Source: CAYURP01 sp964447175 (lineage in GTDB: Bacteria; Zixibacteria; MSB-5A5; SM23-73-2). From it: a stretch of 9,540 bases of DNA. The stretch is taken from positions 1 to 9,540 of the forward strand of contig CAYURP010000066.1 of NCBI GenBank assembly GCA_964447175.1, in the 5' to 3' direction. The notes under the pieces were generated by a model that had not been told where the DNA came from, searched no databases, and worked only from the letters and a program-made list of their open reading frames with translations. Numbering within the stretch: position 1 is the first letter of the stretch; every line of letters begins with the position of its first letter. This document shows positions 1 to 6,829 of this stretch, in pieces. A program made the position numbers and the translations under genes.

Positions 1-3000
1 ATTGGATTCAACTGGTAAAGCGAAACAGATGTTCGTGCCCAGATTGAATGGGTTGGGATAGTTTTGTGCCAGAGTAAAAGTGGTGGGTAGTACATTGAAA
101 CCAACCTTGTTGAAGCTGCAATTCACCTCTCTACCTTTAGTGTCTCTCAGGTCCAGAGTCTTGGAGGTGAGTGTAATATCACCACTCTGCAGTAACTTGA
201 AATGAATGGTAACCACTTCACCGGAAGCCTCAATAGTTGCTCCAGTTCCTAATGCTGCAGCGCTGAAATCGATCCTGTCTTTAGCAGCCCAGTAGAAGGT
301 CTCCGAACCGGATAACACCTTGCCTCTCTTCACATTCAACAGCTCCAATTGTGTGTGATCGTAATCCAGAGCTACATGGATACCCTGTACACCCTCTGCG
401 TGGTTTATTACCAGCTTAGCATCAAACTCCTCTCCCACTGCGACTTCAGCCATCTCCACAGTTAGCTCAGCTAAATTAGTAGTAGTAACTACGGGAACCA
501 CTTTGGGGCTCACCGGATCCTTTCCGTAATTCTGAGCAAATATCATCAGATCTGGCTGGAAGTCGATGCAACCATCAGGTTGTGGCAAGCCATTCTGTGT
601 GCCATCGTCGGTCGGACCTATATCACAATATGGATCAAAGTTGGGATCTGGATCACAAGTATTATAACAGTAAGCAAGACGTAACAGGTCATCCCAATCC
701 ACATCGCCATCGCAGTCAAAATCCCCCAGGATATAGGAGGTGGTCATATCGCACAGGTAACAACCGCTCTCGTTTCCAGCAGAATCATAGAAGGTGATAG
801 AGAAAACATAAATATCGCATGGTTCAGCAATATTGTAGGAAGTAACGGGTGCCTCCACGCTATCCACGAGGAAATCGCCTGGGCAGCTAGGTGCTCCTCC
901 ACCATACCAAGGATAATTATTCCAGCGTTCCTTCTTGATTATTACACCCTTGAAATGGGAATCCGAGCCAGTGTAATCCCATGTTAGATGAACGCCTGGC
1001 CCATCATTGATCTTAGCTGGTACAGAGGCGAAAGAAGAAGTGGGACAGCTCGGCGGAGTCTTGTCGTATATGAACGAATCAGGAGTCAGCCAACCCGCCT
1101 CCAATCCGCTGGAGTCTTTGAAATTGACCTCTGCAATCTTCAATCCCTCAGGTGGATCTGTAAGCTGGAAGTCGTTCCAAGTTACCGGCGAGGAGAGGGG
1201 CTTCCATCCAATGGAACCTCCGCCTGGCTCTCTTATCCTATAGGACATGGCATCCGAAGAGGCTGGGGTGACATCGATGTCCACATACCTTTCGTTAGTA
1301 AAGTCAGTATTTCCCGAGGTCCTATCCTTCATCACTATAGAACCAGTTGGAGGAGTGGCGTCGTAGATAATGCTGTCAGGCATCGGAGCACTGGCGTTTC
1401 CAGCTTTGTCAACGTGTCTCTCGAACACAATCTTAAGACCCTCGGCTGGGTTGGTAAAGGTGTAATACCAGGGATAACCAGTCCAAGCAATGGTGGTGAG
1501 AGTACCCTCTTCATCATAAATCCGCTCAAAAGGATGCAGCTCAGCCCAGCTAGTGTGCCAGTCAACCTGCACCTGGGACTCATCAGTATAATCAAAGCTT
1601 GCTGAAGTCTTATCTGCCATCTCCCAATTTGCGTAGACTGGTGGAGTAGTATCCAGGATTATGTCATCGAATTTCCAGCCGCCAGCGTTCCCGAAGGTAT
1701 CCCGTACACGCACCCAGATCCTCTTATTAGCGGTATTTTGTGGTGAGTCCGGTGGACGTACGTACCAGGTCACCTGCCAAGGCGGTCCGCCAGCAGGTAA
1801 AGCTGTCCAGGCTGAGATCGCTTCACCATCATACTGAATCTGATATTCCACAGCATCTGCCGCAGCATAGATGTCCACATTCACAGTGGTATCATTGGTA
1901 AAGCCGGGTTGTGCAGGATATGGGCTGCCAGTATCCAATACCACAATGCTGTCAGACCCAGGAGGCGTAGTGTCTTTGGTGAAATTCCACACAACCGTAT
2001 CACAGGCAGCATTGGGTGGGCTCTCACAGTCGTCCACGGTAAAGGTGAGGTAATGAGGTCCATCTCCCAAGCCCGGCCAAGCCCAGGCGAGAATTGCATC
2101 AGCTCTTGCGGCAAAATCGTGGCTGGCGGGGCAACCGCCAACATCAGCATCATCATACCACGTGCCACCATCCACATCCCAACCGAGGTGCTTTATGCCT
2201 AAACCATCGTCGGCAAATGTCAACTCGGTGAAATTGATGGGAGCGCTGATTGTTCCTCCACTTGCCGGGTCCACGTTAACCAGATAGGGACAGGTGGCAT
2301 CGACAACCTTAACCCAGCTATTATATCCGCTTACAGACACATGATGTTTCTGCGGATGATCCTTAATAACCCAGGAATCAAGCTTGACCTCACTCCAGGT
2401 ATAGTTCAGTCCCTCGAAAACGATATCAAACAGTTTCAACGAATCCAGGACCACATGAGAGGTTTCACCCAGGCAGGTCTCAGTCACGATCAAGGTGTCC
2501 CAGTTAGGAGCATGTACCACACTCCAGTGGAAGAAGGTAGAGTCAGTGCCATCTCCGGGAAAATCACCGTGCGAAACACCCACAACGTCGAGTTTAGCGG
2601 ACGGGAAAATCACCTTTATCTCATAGGCAAAGAGATGCTGGGCCGGTGCACATATAGCGGACAAGTCCAGATCAACATTCACGTTCCTGGTTTCGCCAAT
2701 TGGAATCACCGTACCCGGTGGGTATGCTGGTAAGACCATCAACTTTCCGGTTTTAGGATTACGATCCTGAATGCCCGAGCCTCCATCCAGAAGATAGGGA
2801 GGTGGAGCAATGAAATCGTTCCAGTAGTTGCCCACTATAGTTGTGCCATGATCATCCCAGTGGTAGCTACCACTGGCATCATATCCTTGTGATGTAGGTG
2901 AGCCCGGATTGTTCTCGTTGTTGTTGTAGAAGCAGTTGCAGTAAATGACATTTAAGGTGCTAGTGGCATCGACATAACCACCCCAGAGGTCGTTTTTGTA

Positions 3001-4038
3001 GATGGTATTAGCATTGAAGGTATTCCCGTCACTTCCGTTTACCAGCTTAAAACCGTTTCCCGTATTGTAGCAGATGATGTAACCTGTGAACGAGTTATTA
3101 TCACTGTTGTCCACATAGATTCCATCTCCTACATTGTAGGACAGAGGTGAGCCGGAGAAGGAGTTGCCATCACTGTTTGTCGTAGCATATATTCCTTCTT
3201 TCCCGCTGTTGGTGACTCCACCTGAAAAAGAGTTGTTATCGCTGTCATAGAGATAGATTCCATATCCTCCGCTGTTGTCCACCGGGCAATCTGTGAAGGT
3301 GTTGTTATCACTGTTCTTCAGATATAGACCATCTCCTGTGCTGCTGCTGACTGGATAACTGGTGAAGGTATTACCTACACAGCTCTCTAAATGGATTCCA
3401 TCATCACCATGATTGGTAACATCACCCGGATCCACGTTGTTGTTATCACTTCCACCATAAAATCCGATGCCAAAACTCGAATTGTCGTGGATGCTAATAT
3501 CGGTGATTTTATTGTCATCCGAATCGTTGGCAAAGTAGATTCCGCGAGCACCGTCCTTAATTTCCTGACCATCTATGGTGCTGCTATCCACATTAGAGAA
3601 GTAGATCCCTGAATGGGTCGAGCCAAAGTAGTCATTATCACCCAGAAAGAGATGTTTGGAATTCAAGCCATGGAGAGCATACTGAAAGTCCTGGATAGTG
3701 AATCCAGATACTCTGCAGTAGCCTGTTATGTTCAGGATTTTAAAACCTATGCCAGCACCACTGGTAGGAGCAACCAACTCGACAACATTTTTCCCGTCAG
3801 AACCGATGGCTAAATCCTTGCCATTAATGATAACATTTTCAGAATATGGGGAGCCGCAAGCCTTAACGTGTATTGAATCTCCAGTAGCGTTGGACGCATC
3901 GACAGCCGCCTGGATGGTCTTATATTCCTGCTCACCACATCCTACTATCCTGATTACCGCATTAGCAGTGGATGAGAATAGAAAGAAAACTGCAATGAGA
4001 GACAGCAGCAACAAAATTCTACTTTTACTTAAGTTCAT
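1..4038 (-). CDS. Large secreted NosD-like beta-helix / cohesin / Ig / dockerin surface protein (3' end cut by window)
   Basis: This frame has no stop from the ATG at 4038 to base 1 (1346 codons), so the protein continues beyond the window. GGGAGG lies 7 nt upstream of the ATG. Residues 1-27 are a signal peptide (hydrophobic core from I8, cleavage probably after ANA27). Residues 28-430 are a right-handed beta-helix of the NosD/PbH1 type: GIY..NSDNNSF coils about 23 residues apart and a closing GNYWNDF near 403-409. Residues about 449-548 resemble a cohesin. Residues 567-692 are a Ig-like domain, then three Ig-like modules end in TPP at 799, 896 and 995, and an FnIII-like module follows to about 1095. 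Residues 1104-1175 form a dockerin (loop DFDCDGDVDWDDL; second half PDGCIDF). Residues 1187-1306 are a second cohesin-like domain. QNYPNPFN at 1325-1332 opens a FlgD-like/type A sorting domain. The family is typically exported and cell-surface or secreted; the ligand is unknown. The domain names are inferred from motifs, the open frame is seen directly. Confidence 0.93.
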   Translation of the reverse strand, partial: MNLSKSRILLLLSLIAVFFLFSSTANAVIRIVGCGEQEYKTIQAAVDASNATGDSIHVKACGSPYSENVIINGKDLAIGSDGKNVVELVAPTSGAGIGFKILNITGYCRVSGFTIQDFQYALHGLNSKHLFLGDNDYFGSTHSGIYFSNVDSSTIDGQEIKDGARGIYFANDSDDNKITDISIHDNSSFGIGFYGGSDNNNVDPGDVTNHGDDGIHLESCVGNTFTSYPVSSSTGDGLYLKNSDNNTFTDCPVDNSGGYGIYLYDSDNNSFSGGVTNSGKEGIYATTNSDGNSFSGSPLSYNVGDGIYVDNSDNNSFTGYIICYNTGNGFKLVNGSDGNTFNANTIYKNDLWGGYVDATSTLNVIYCNCFYNNNENNPGSPTSQGYDASGSYHWDDHGTTIVGNYWNDFIAPPPYLLDGGSGIQDRNPKTGKLMVLPAYPPGTVIPIGETRNVNVDLDLSAICAPAQHLFAYEIKVIFPSAKLDVVGVSHGDFPGDGTDSTFFHWSVVHAPNWDTLIVTETCLGETSHVVLDSLKLFDIVFEGLNYTWSEVKLDSWVIKDHPQKHHVSVSGYNSWVKVVDATCPYLVNVDPASGGTISAPINFTELTFADDGLGIKHLGWDVDGGTWYDDADVGGCPASHDFAARADAILAWAWPGLGDGPHYLTFTVDDCESPPNAACDTVVWNFTKDTTPPGSDSIVVLDTGSPYPAQPGFTNDTTVNVDIYAAADAVEYQIQYDGEAISAWTALPAGGPPWQVTWYVRPPDSPQNTANKRIWVRVRDTFGNAGGWKFDDIILDTTPPVYANWEMADKTSASFDYTDESQVQVDWHTSWAELHPFERIYDEEGTLTTIAWTGYPWYYTFTNPAEGLKIVFERHVDKAGNASAPMPDSIIYDATPPTGSIVMKDRTSGNTDFTNERYVDIDVTPASSDAMSYRIREPGGGSIGWKPLSSPVTWNDFQLTDPPEGLKIAEVNFKDSSGLEAGWLTPDSFIYDKTPPSCPTSSFASVPAKINDGPGVHLTWDYTGSDSHFKGVIIKKERWNNYPWYGGGAPSCPGDFLVDSVEAPVTSYNIAEPCDIYVFSITFYDSAGNESGCYLCDMTTSYILGDFDCDGDVDWDDLLRLAYCYNTCDPDPNFDPYCDIGPTDDGTQNGLPQPDGCIDFQPDLMIFAQNYGKDPVSPKVVPVVTTTNLAELTVEMAEVAVGEEFDAKLVINHAEGVQGIHVALDYDHTQLELLNVKRGKVLSGSETFYWAAKDRIDFSAAALGTGATIEASGEVVTIHFKLLQSGDITLTSKTLDLRDTKGREVNCSFNKVGFNVLPTTFTLAQNYPNPFNLGTNICFALPVESN
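1051..1971 (-). repeat. Three consecutive Ig-like modules with D-x-TPP boundaries
   Basis: Residues 690-996 of the surface protein contain three divergent modules of 97-107 residues, each closing with a D-x-T-P-P motif (TPP at 691-693 before the first, then 798-800, 895-897 and 994-996). Inside the modules PAEGLKI and PPEGLKI recur, followed by a DKAGN/DSSG turn, as in bacterial Ig-like folds. They probably act as spacers between the beta-helix and the dockerin/cohesin end. The fold assignment rests on these motifs only. Confidence 0.65.
3010..3399 (-). repeat. PbH1 coil-encoding tandem repeats
   Basis: Within the surface-protein gene, units of about 69-72 bp encode successive beta-helix coils. 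The glycine of the G-[IL]-[YH] strand recurs at residues 214, 237, 260, 282, 306 and 329, and each is followed about 7 residues later by SDNN or a variant. At DNA level the SDNNS/T block reads gttgttatcactgt or close variants about every 72 bp. This is the periodicity expected of a parallel beta-helix and makes slippage-driven length variation plausible. Confidence 0.8.
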
Positions 4039-4080
4039 TTTAGTCCTCCCAGTTCCATGAAAAAGTTCAATTCCTCTCTT

Positions 4081-4103
4081 GTGGCGATAACTCGCTATGC
4101 CAC
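4081..4103 (-). promoter_or_regulatory. Hairpin in the surface-gene 5' leader
   Basis: GTGGC and GCCAC arms, extended by ATA/TAT past one bulged base, enclose a 6-nt loop. It lies 43 nt upstream of the start codon and is not followed by a T run, so it is not a terminator. It could protect the mRNA end or modulate translation; this is inference. Confidence 0.4.
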
Positions 4104-4369
4104 AAAGTTATCCTCCCCCTCATTTCCATCCTTTCTTTAAACAGCTACTTATTTAGATATCACCTCCTCCGCCCGAAGTTTGCGTTCAAGTATTAATCCC
4201 CCTCCCGTGAAGCTTGTGTGTCTCACCTCCTTCCACCGAAAAAGGGTTTACCTTCCAACAATTAAAGTTGAATAGAACAAAATTTTCCGAGAGACATTCA
4301 GTTCAATTTAAGTGTTTGATATCAAAGAGCTCAATTCCTTCTGTGAAGATCTCCCCCACATCTTTTGAA

Positions 4370-4408
4370 AGAAAAAGCGGCATTTTCTCCTCCGAGAAAT
4401 TGCCGCTT
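4370..4408 (-). terminator. Intrinsic terminator after small gene A
   Basis: On the minus strand AAGCGGCA pairs with TGCCGCTT (8 bp), one A/A mismatch follows, then TTTCTC pairs with GAGAAA around a GGAG loop, and the stem is followed directly by TTTTTCTTTC. This is a strong rho-independent terminator read in the direction of the small genes. It sits about 95 bp past small gene A and 330 bp before the surface gene, so it separates the two or attenuates transcription into the surface gene. Confidence 0.75.
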
Positions 4409-4432
4409 ACCAGCTTGGTCCAATCTCACTTT

Positions 4433-4438
4433 ATTATA
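4433..4438 (-). promoter_or_regulatory. Possible -10 box before the terminator
   Basis: TATAAT is read on the minus strand at 4438-4433, but the hexamer 17 bp upstream does not resemble TTGACA and there is no TGn extension. If used, it would start a transcript just ahead of the terminator at 4408-4370, an attenuator-like arrangement. Weak evidence. Confidence 0.22.
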
Positions 4439-4503
4439 CCGTATATTCTATTTGTTCTCTTCTATGCTATTTCTTTAACTCACCTCTTTTTTCAAAAAAT
4501 CTT

Positions 4504-4671
4504 TTATTTTATTCTAAACTCTAGCTTCTCTTTTGGGCAATAGGCACTCACTATCTCGTAATCTTTTCCTTTCAACTGCATTATTATCTCGATTGTTACT
4601 TTCTTCTTCTGGATTGTGCTCCCATATTTTTTCTTTAAGTATTCGCTAATAGCTTCATCTACCACATTCAT
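4504..4671 (-). CDS. Small conserved protein A, 55 aa, paralogue of the neighbouring 58-aa gene
   Basis: I do not recognise the family. The protein starts MNVVDEAISEYLKKKYG and is rich in Lys and Glu (charged, no signal peptide or membrane segment), with an apparent helix then a strand-like VTIEIIMQL stretch. It aligns without gaps to residues 2-56 of the upstream 58-aa protein with about 20 of 55 identities (shared D-E, Y-L-K, Y-G, K-K, T-x-E-I-x-M-x-L, Y-E, Y-x-P-x-E), which argues that both are translated. A longer in-frame start at 4719 exists, but it lies inside the preceding terminator hairpin and its extra 16 residues have no counterpart in the paralogue, so I choose 4671. AAGGAG is 12 nt upstream, slightly far. 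Confidence 0.66.
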   Translation of the reverse strand: MNVVDEAISEYLKKKYGSTIQKKKVTIEIIMQLKGKDYEIVSAYCPKEKLEFRIK

Positions 4672-4695
4672 TTTTCCAACCGGCTCCTTCAATAT

Positions 4696-4741
4696 AAAAA
4701 GCGACATCATTCCAGCCATTTTGGGCTAAAAAGTGTCGCTT
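4696..4741 (-). terminator. Intrinsic terminator after small gene B
   Basis: AAGCGACA pairs with TGTCGCTT (8 bp) with a second inner stem AGCC/GGCT, followed on the minus strand by TTTTTATATT. It lies about 75 bp past small gene B and just before small gene A. The outer stem matches the terminator at 4408-4370 except for one G-C to A-T pair change, so the two are related copies that kept pairing. Confidence 0.68.
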
Positions 4742-4816
4742 AATAGCTTGATCCACTCGGGCCCGCGCTTTGAAGTCCTAATCAAGCGCTTTAATAATCT
4801 ATTCTGCTTTTATTAT

Positions 4817-4993
4817 TTAACTTTTAATAGTTTTTAAAAATATCTCCTCTTCCGGTACGTAAACCTCCTTCATTTCATATTTAGTTGAGTTGAGTTCCAT
4901 AAGGATCTCAACAGTGAACTTCTTTCTAAACAGTGAATCACCATATTGAAGTTTCAAGTAGTTGTTGAGTGATTCGTCTAGTATATTTGCCAT
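4817..4993 (-). CDS. Small conserved protein B, 58 aa, first of the tandem pair
   Basis: The frame runs from ATG at 4993 to TAA at 4819-4817. The protein begins MANILDESLNNYLKLQYG and ends in KTIKS; it is charged, with no signal peptide or membrane segment, and has a strand-like FTVEILMEL stretch in the middle. No family is recognised. The ungapped homology to the gene immediately downstream (4671-4504) is the main reason to call it. The ribosome site is weak (AGG 4 nt before the ATG). It lies about 85 bp past a good sigma70-like promoter (5112-5083) with a second promoter further up, so it heads its own transcription unit. A small DNA- or protein-binding role is possible but nothing in the sequence shows it. 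Confidence 0.62.
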   Translation of the reverse strand: MANILDESLNNYLKLQYGDSLFRKKFTVEILMELNSTKYEMKEVYVPEEEIFLKTIKS

Positions 4994-5082
4994 AAAACCT
5001 ATTCTATTATTCTATTTTAATATACACTGTCATATGCATATCCATAGAGTCATTTACCTTTTACTATACAAATAATCTATTT

Positions 5083-5112
5083 ATAATATATATGTAATTT
5101 GTATTTTGTCAA
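5083..5112 (-). promoter_or_regulatory. Sigma70-like promoter P1 for the small genes
   Basis: On the minus strand a perfect -35 TTGACA (5112-5107) is separated by 18 bp from TATTAT (5088-5083). The flank TACTTGACAAAATA is identical in P2. Transcription would start near 5075, about 80 bp before small gene B. Confidence 0.6.
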
Positions 5113-5257
5113 GTATTATTTTATAAAAGTTATTAAAAATAATTATTAATTAATATTTAATTACTTAGTTATATTATAATATTAACCTTTGTAACGACCT
5201 ATTATTACCTATAATTAAATATGTAATATCTCAACTAATGAATTATTTAAGATATAA

Positions 5258-5287
5258 ATAATATATAATAACCTTATATTTTGTCAA
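5258..5287 (-). promoter_or_regulatory. Sigma70-like promoter P2 for the small genes
   Basis: TTGACA (5287-5282), an 18-bp spacer and TATTAT (5263-5258) on the minus strand: the same boxes and spacing as P1, 175 bp upstream of it. The 14-bp -35 block is identical in the two (plus-strand 5277-5290 and 5102-5115). Confidence 0.58.
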
Positions 5288-5456
5288 GTAAAAATTTACC
5301 TTCTTGGCAATTTATTTTTTCCCAATTTGTCGTACATTAGAACTATTGAGTAGATTTACCCTTGAAGCTAACTCATTACATGGCAAGTATTTTGGGGCGC
5401 CCCTTATTTGAAAACGGTAGTGGAAGATAAAGATTTAGTAATTTAGATTACTGACT

Positions 5457-6683
5457 CTAAGTGAATTTTTTTGCATTTATAACTCTTAAAAACTGCCTTT
5501 TACCCACCTTAAGTAGCTTCTCCCCTTGCGCTGGGATCTCCAAATTTTCATCCTCCACCCTTTTGTCGTCCAGATAAACCCCACCCTGGCGGATTAAGCG
5601 CCTGGCTTGACCGGAAGAGGAGCAAAGTTTGGTCATAGTTAGAAGCTTCACTATCCAGATTTTAGGCTCATCATAATCCAGTTTGAAAACAGGAATCTCC
5701 TCAGGTAATTCTTTTTTGGAAAAGACCCTTTCAAATTCCTCCTGAGCTTTTGTCGCATCCTTTTTACTGTGATACAGGCTGACTATCTCTATGCCCAATC
5801 TTTTCTTTAAAACCATTGGATTTTCTTTTTTTTCATCCAAGTCCTTTTTAATCCTTTTCAATTCATCTAAGTGAAGATCTGTTAAAAGCTCAAAATATGG
5901 ATAGATGAGATCGTCGGGAATAGACATAATCTTACCGAATATCTCAGCGGGTAGCTCATCGATCCCAATGTAGTTTCCAGTGGATTTAGACATTCTCTGC
6001 ACCCCATCCACTCCCGCCAGAACCGGAAGGGTCAGGATGATCTGGGGTTCTTGTCCGTAAACTTCCTGTATCTGGCGTCCGGCTAAAAGGTTGAATTTCT
6101 GTTCAGTGGCTCCGATCTCTACGTCCGCTTTTATAGCAACTGAATCATAGGCTTGCATCAAAGGATAGAAAAGCTCGTGCAAGCTTATGGGTACTTGCTG
6201 GGAGTATCTTTTGGAGAAATCCTCCCGCTCCAGCATCCGGGCTAAGGTGAACCTGGAAGCCAGATGAATTATATCCAGAAAGCTCATCTTGGAAAACCAT
6301 TCACCGTTAAAATGCACTTCGGTTTTACGTTTGTCGATTATCTTGAAAAACTGCTTCTGATATGTCTCTGCGTTTTTCATCACCTCATCCCTGGTGAGCT
6401 GAGGTCGGGTAGTCGATCTTTCCGAGGGATCCCCCACCATTCCGGTGTAATCACCTATGATCAAAACGATTTTATGCCCCAGTTCCTGAAATTGCTTCAG
6501 CTTTCTCAGTCCAACTGTATGGCCCAGATGAATGTCAGGAGCAGTGGGGTCAAAACCTTGCTTTATTCTAAGGGGCTTTTTGGTCTTGATGGAATGCTCC
6601 AGCTTTTTAATCAGCTCATCCTCAGGAATAATCTCCACTGTTCCCCTTCTTATAACCTCCATTTGCTCTTTAACACTTAACAT
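5457..6683 (-). CDS. tyrS: Tyrosyl-tRNA synthetase (TyrRS)
   Basis: This class I aminoacyl-tRNA synthetase activates tyrosine with ATP and charges tRNA-Tyr in the cytoplasm. The HIGH motif is HLGH at residues 52-55 and the KMSKS motif is RMSKS at 230-234. The Rossmann core carries the usual GDYTGMVGDPS loop after the first strand, and residues 345-403 are the C-terminal S4 RNA-binding domain (SSGQARRLIRQGGVYLDD). At 408 residues it is the full length of the shorter bacterial TyrRS type (close to 400-410). The start MLSVKEQMEVI is preceded by GGAG 7 nt upstream. It stands alone: 624 bp of repeats precede it and the AT-rich region follows. A weak promoter (TTGCTT, 16 bp, TATCTT) lies about 35 bp upstream. 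No key residue is missing. Confidence 0.97.
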   Translation of the reverse strand: MLSVKEQMEVIRRGTVEIIPEDELIKKLEHSIKTKKPLRIKQGFDPTAPDIHLGHTVGLRKLKQFQELGHKIVLIIGDYTGMVGDPSERSTTRPQLTRDEVMKNAETYQKQFFKIIDKRKTEVHFNGEWFSKMSFLDIIHLASRFTLARMLEREDFSKRYSQQVPISLHELFYPLMQAYDSVAIKADVEIGATEQKFNLLAGRQIQEVYGQEPQIILTLPVLAGVDGVQRMSKSTGNYIGIDELPAEIFGKIMSIPDDLIYPYFELLTDLHLDELKRIKKDLDEKKENPMVLKKRLGIEIVSLYHSKKDATKAQEEFERVFSKKELPEEIPVFKLDYDEPKIWIVKLLTMTKLCSSSGQARRLIRQGGVYLDDKRVEDENLEIPAQGEKLLKVGKRQFLRVINAKKFT

Positions 6684-6758
6684 TCATCTTCTCCAGATTC
6701 TAAATTTGATTCAAAAGATATAAAATCCTGAATTAAAAGCAAGTTTAATTTTGCATTT

Positions 6759-6791
6759 GAGTCTTGCCAGGTCAGAGGACCTGGCAAACTC
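6759..6791. repeat. Long hairpin upstream of tyrS
   Basis: TTGCCAGGTC and GACCTGGCAA form a perfect 10-bp stem around AGAG, extended by GAGT/ACTC past one bulged C. No T run follows on the minus strand, so it is not a typical terminator; it lies about 75 bp upstream of the tyrS start, near the expected promoter. Confidence 0.6.
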
Positions 6792-6829
6792 AAAAATGGG
6801 ATGATTTTGTTGCTCTATTGATTTTCGAA

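Larger units (their letters stand above)
4039..4503 (-). other. Leader/intergenic region upstream of the surface-protein gene
   Basis: No convincing gene lies here. Read on the minus strand it holds, in order, a possible -10 box (4438-4433), an intrinsic terminator (4408-4370), two near-perfect anti-16S tracts (AAGGAGGTGA at 4232-4223 and AGGAGGTGAT at 4168-4159) without a usable ATG after them, a GGGGGAGG tract near 4118-4111, a hairpin (4103-4081) and the real ribosome site of the surface gene. A GTG frame of 25 codons follows the first tract (4226-4149) and stops at TAA; its start lies inside the SD-like tract, so I do not call it a gene. A structured or regulatory leader is possible but I match it to no known riboswitch. 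Confidence 0.5.
4370..4993 (-). repeat. Tandem duplication: two units of small gene plus terminator
   Basis: Two units of about 325 bp follow one another. The start codons are 322 bp apart (4993, 4671) and the terminator outer stems 333 bp apart. Besides the homologous proteins, the DNA just before each terminator is alike: TGGATCAAGCTATTAAGCG in the first and TGGACCAAGCTGGTAAGCG in the second. The divergence (about 36% protein identity) means an old duplication or two independent insertions of one family. Confidence 0.62.
4994..5456. other. Very AT-rich intergenic region
   Basis: Between the small genes and tyrS no frame has coding character. The stretch 5085-5300 is almost entirely A and T. 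It contains the two promoters described separately and, at 5395-5404, an isolated GC palindrome GGGGCGCCCC. No clear terminator for tyrS is visible here: the palindrome is not followed by a T run on the minus strand. Confidence 0.6.

Noticed and set aside
988..1605. Plus-strand frame of 205 codons
   Set aside because: It is antisense to the continuous 1346-codon surface-protein frame, which has clear domain motifs on the other strand.
4150..4240. Possible cyclic-di-GMP (GEMM) riboswitch suggested by the bases ACGCAAACTTCGGGCGG
   Set aside because: Only this fragment recalls the GEMM core; the GGGCAAACC part and the second stem with its tetraloop receptor are not found.
4214..4543. Plus-strand frame of 109 codons across the leader and the end of small gene A
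   Set aside because: Starts at a TTG without a ribosome site, crosses the terminator hairpin 4370-4408 in antisense, and gives a low-complexity Phe/Ser/Leu-rich product; the minus-strand signals explain the region.
4504..4719. Longer 71-aa form of small gene A
   Set aside because: The extra 16 codons lie in the terminator stem of the previous unit and have no match in the paralogue.
4660..4780. Minus-strand frame reading VDQAIKRHFLAQNGW, similar to LDQAGKRQFLGGEN read at 4430-4330
   Set aside because: The two look alike as protein, but both are short, lack a ribosome site and coincide with the related terminator stems, whose pairing already explains the shared bases. Kept as a note because the frames do agree.
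4370..4993. Integron cassette array (small genes with hairpins after them)
   Set aside because: No GTTRRRY/RYYYAAC core sites flank the units and the hairpins have T runs, so they are terminators rather than attC sites.
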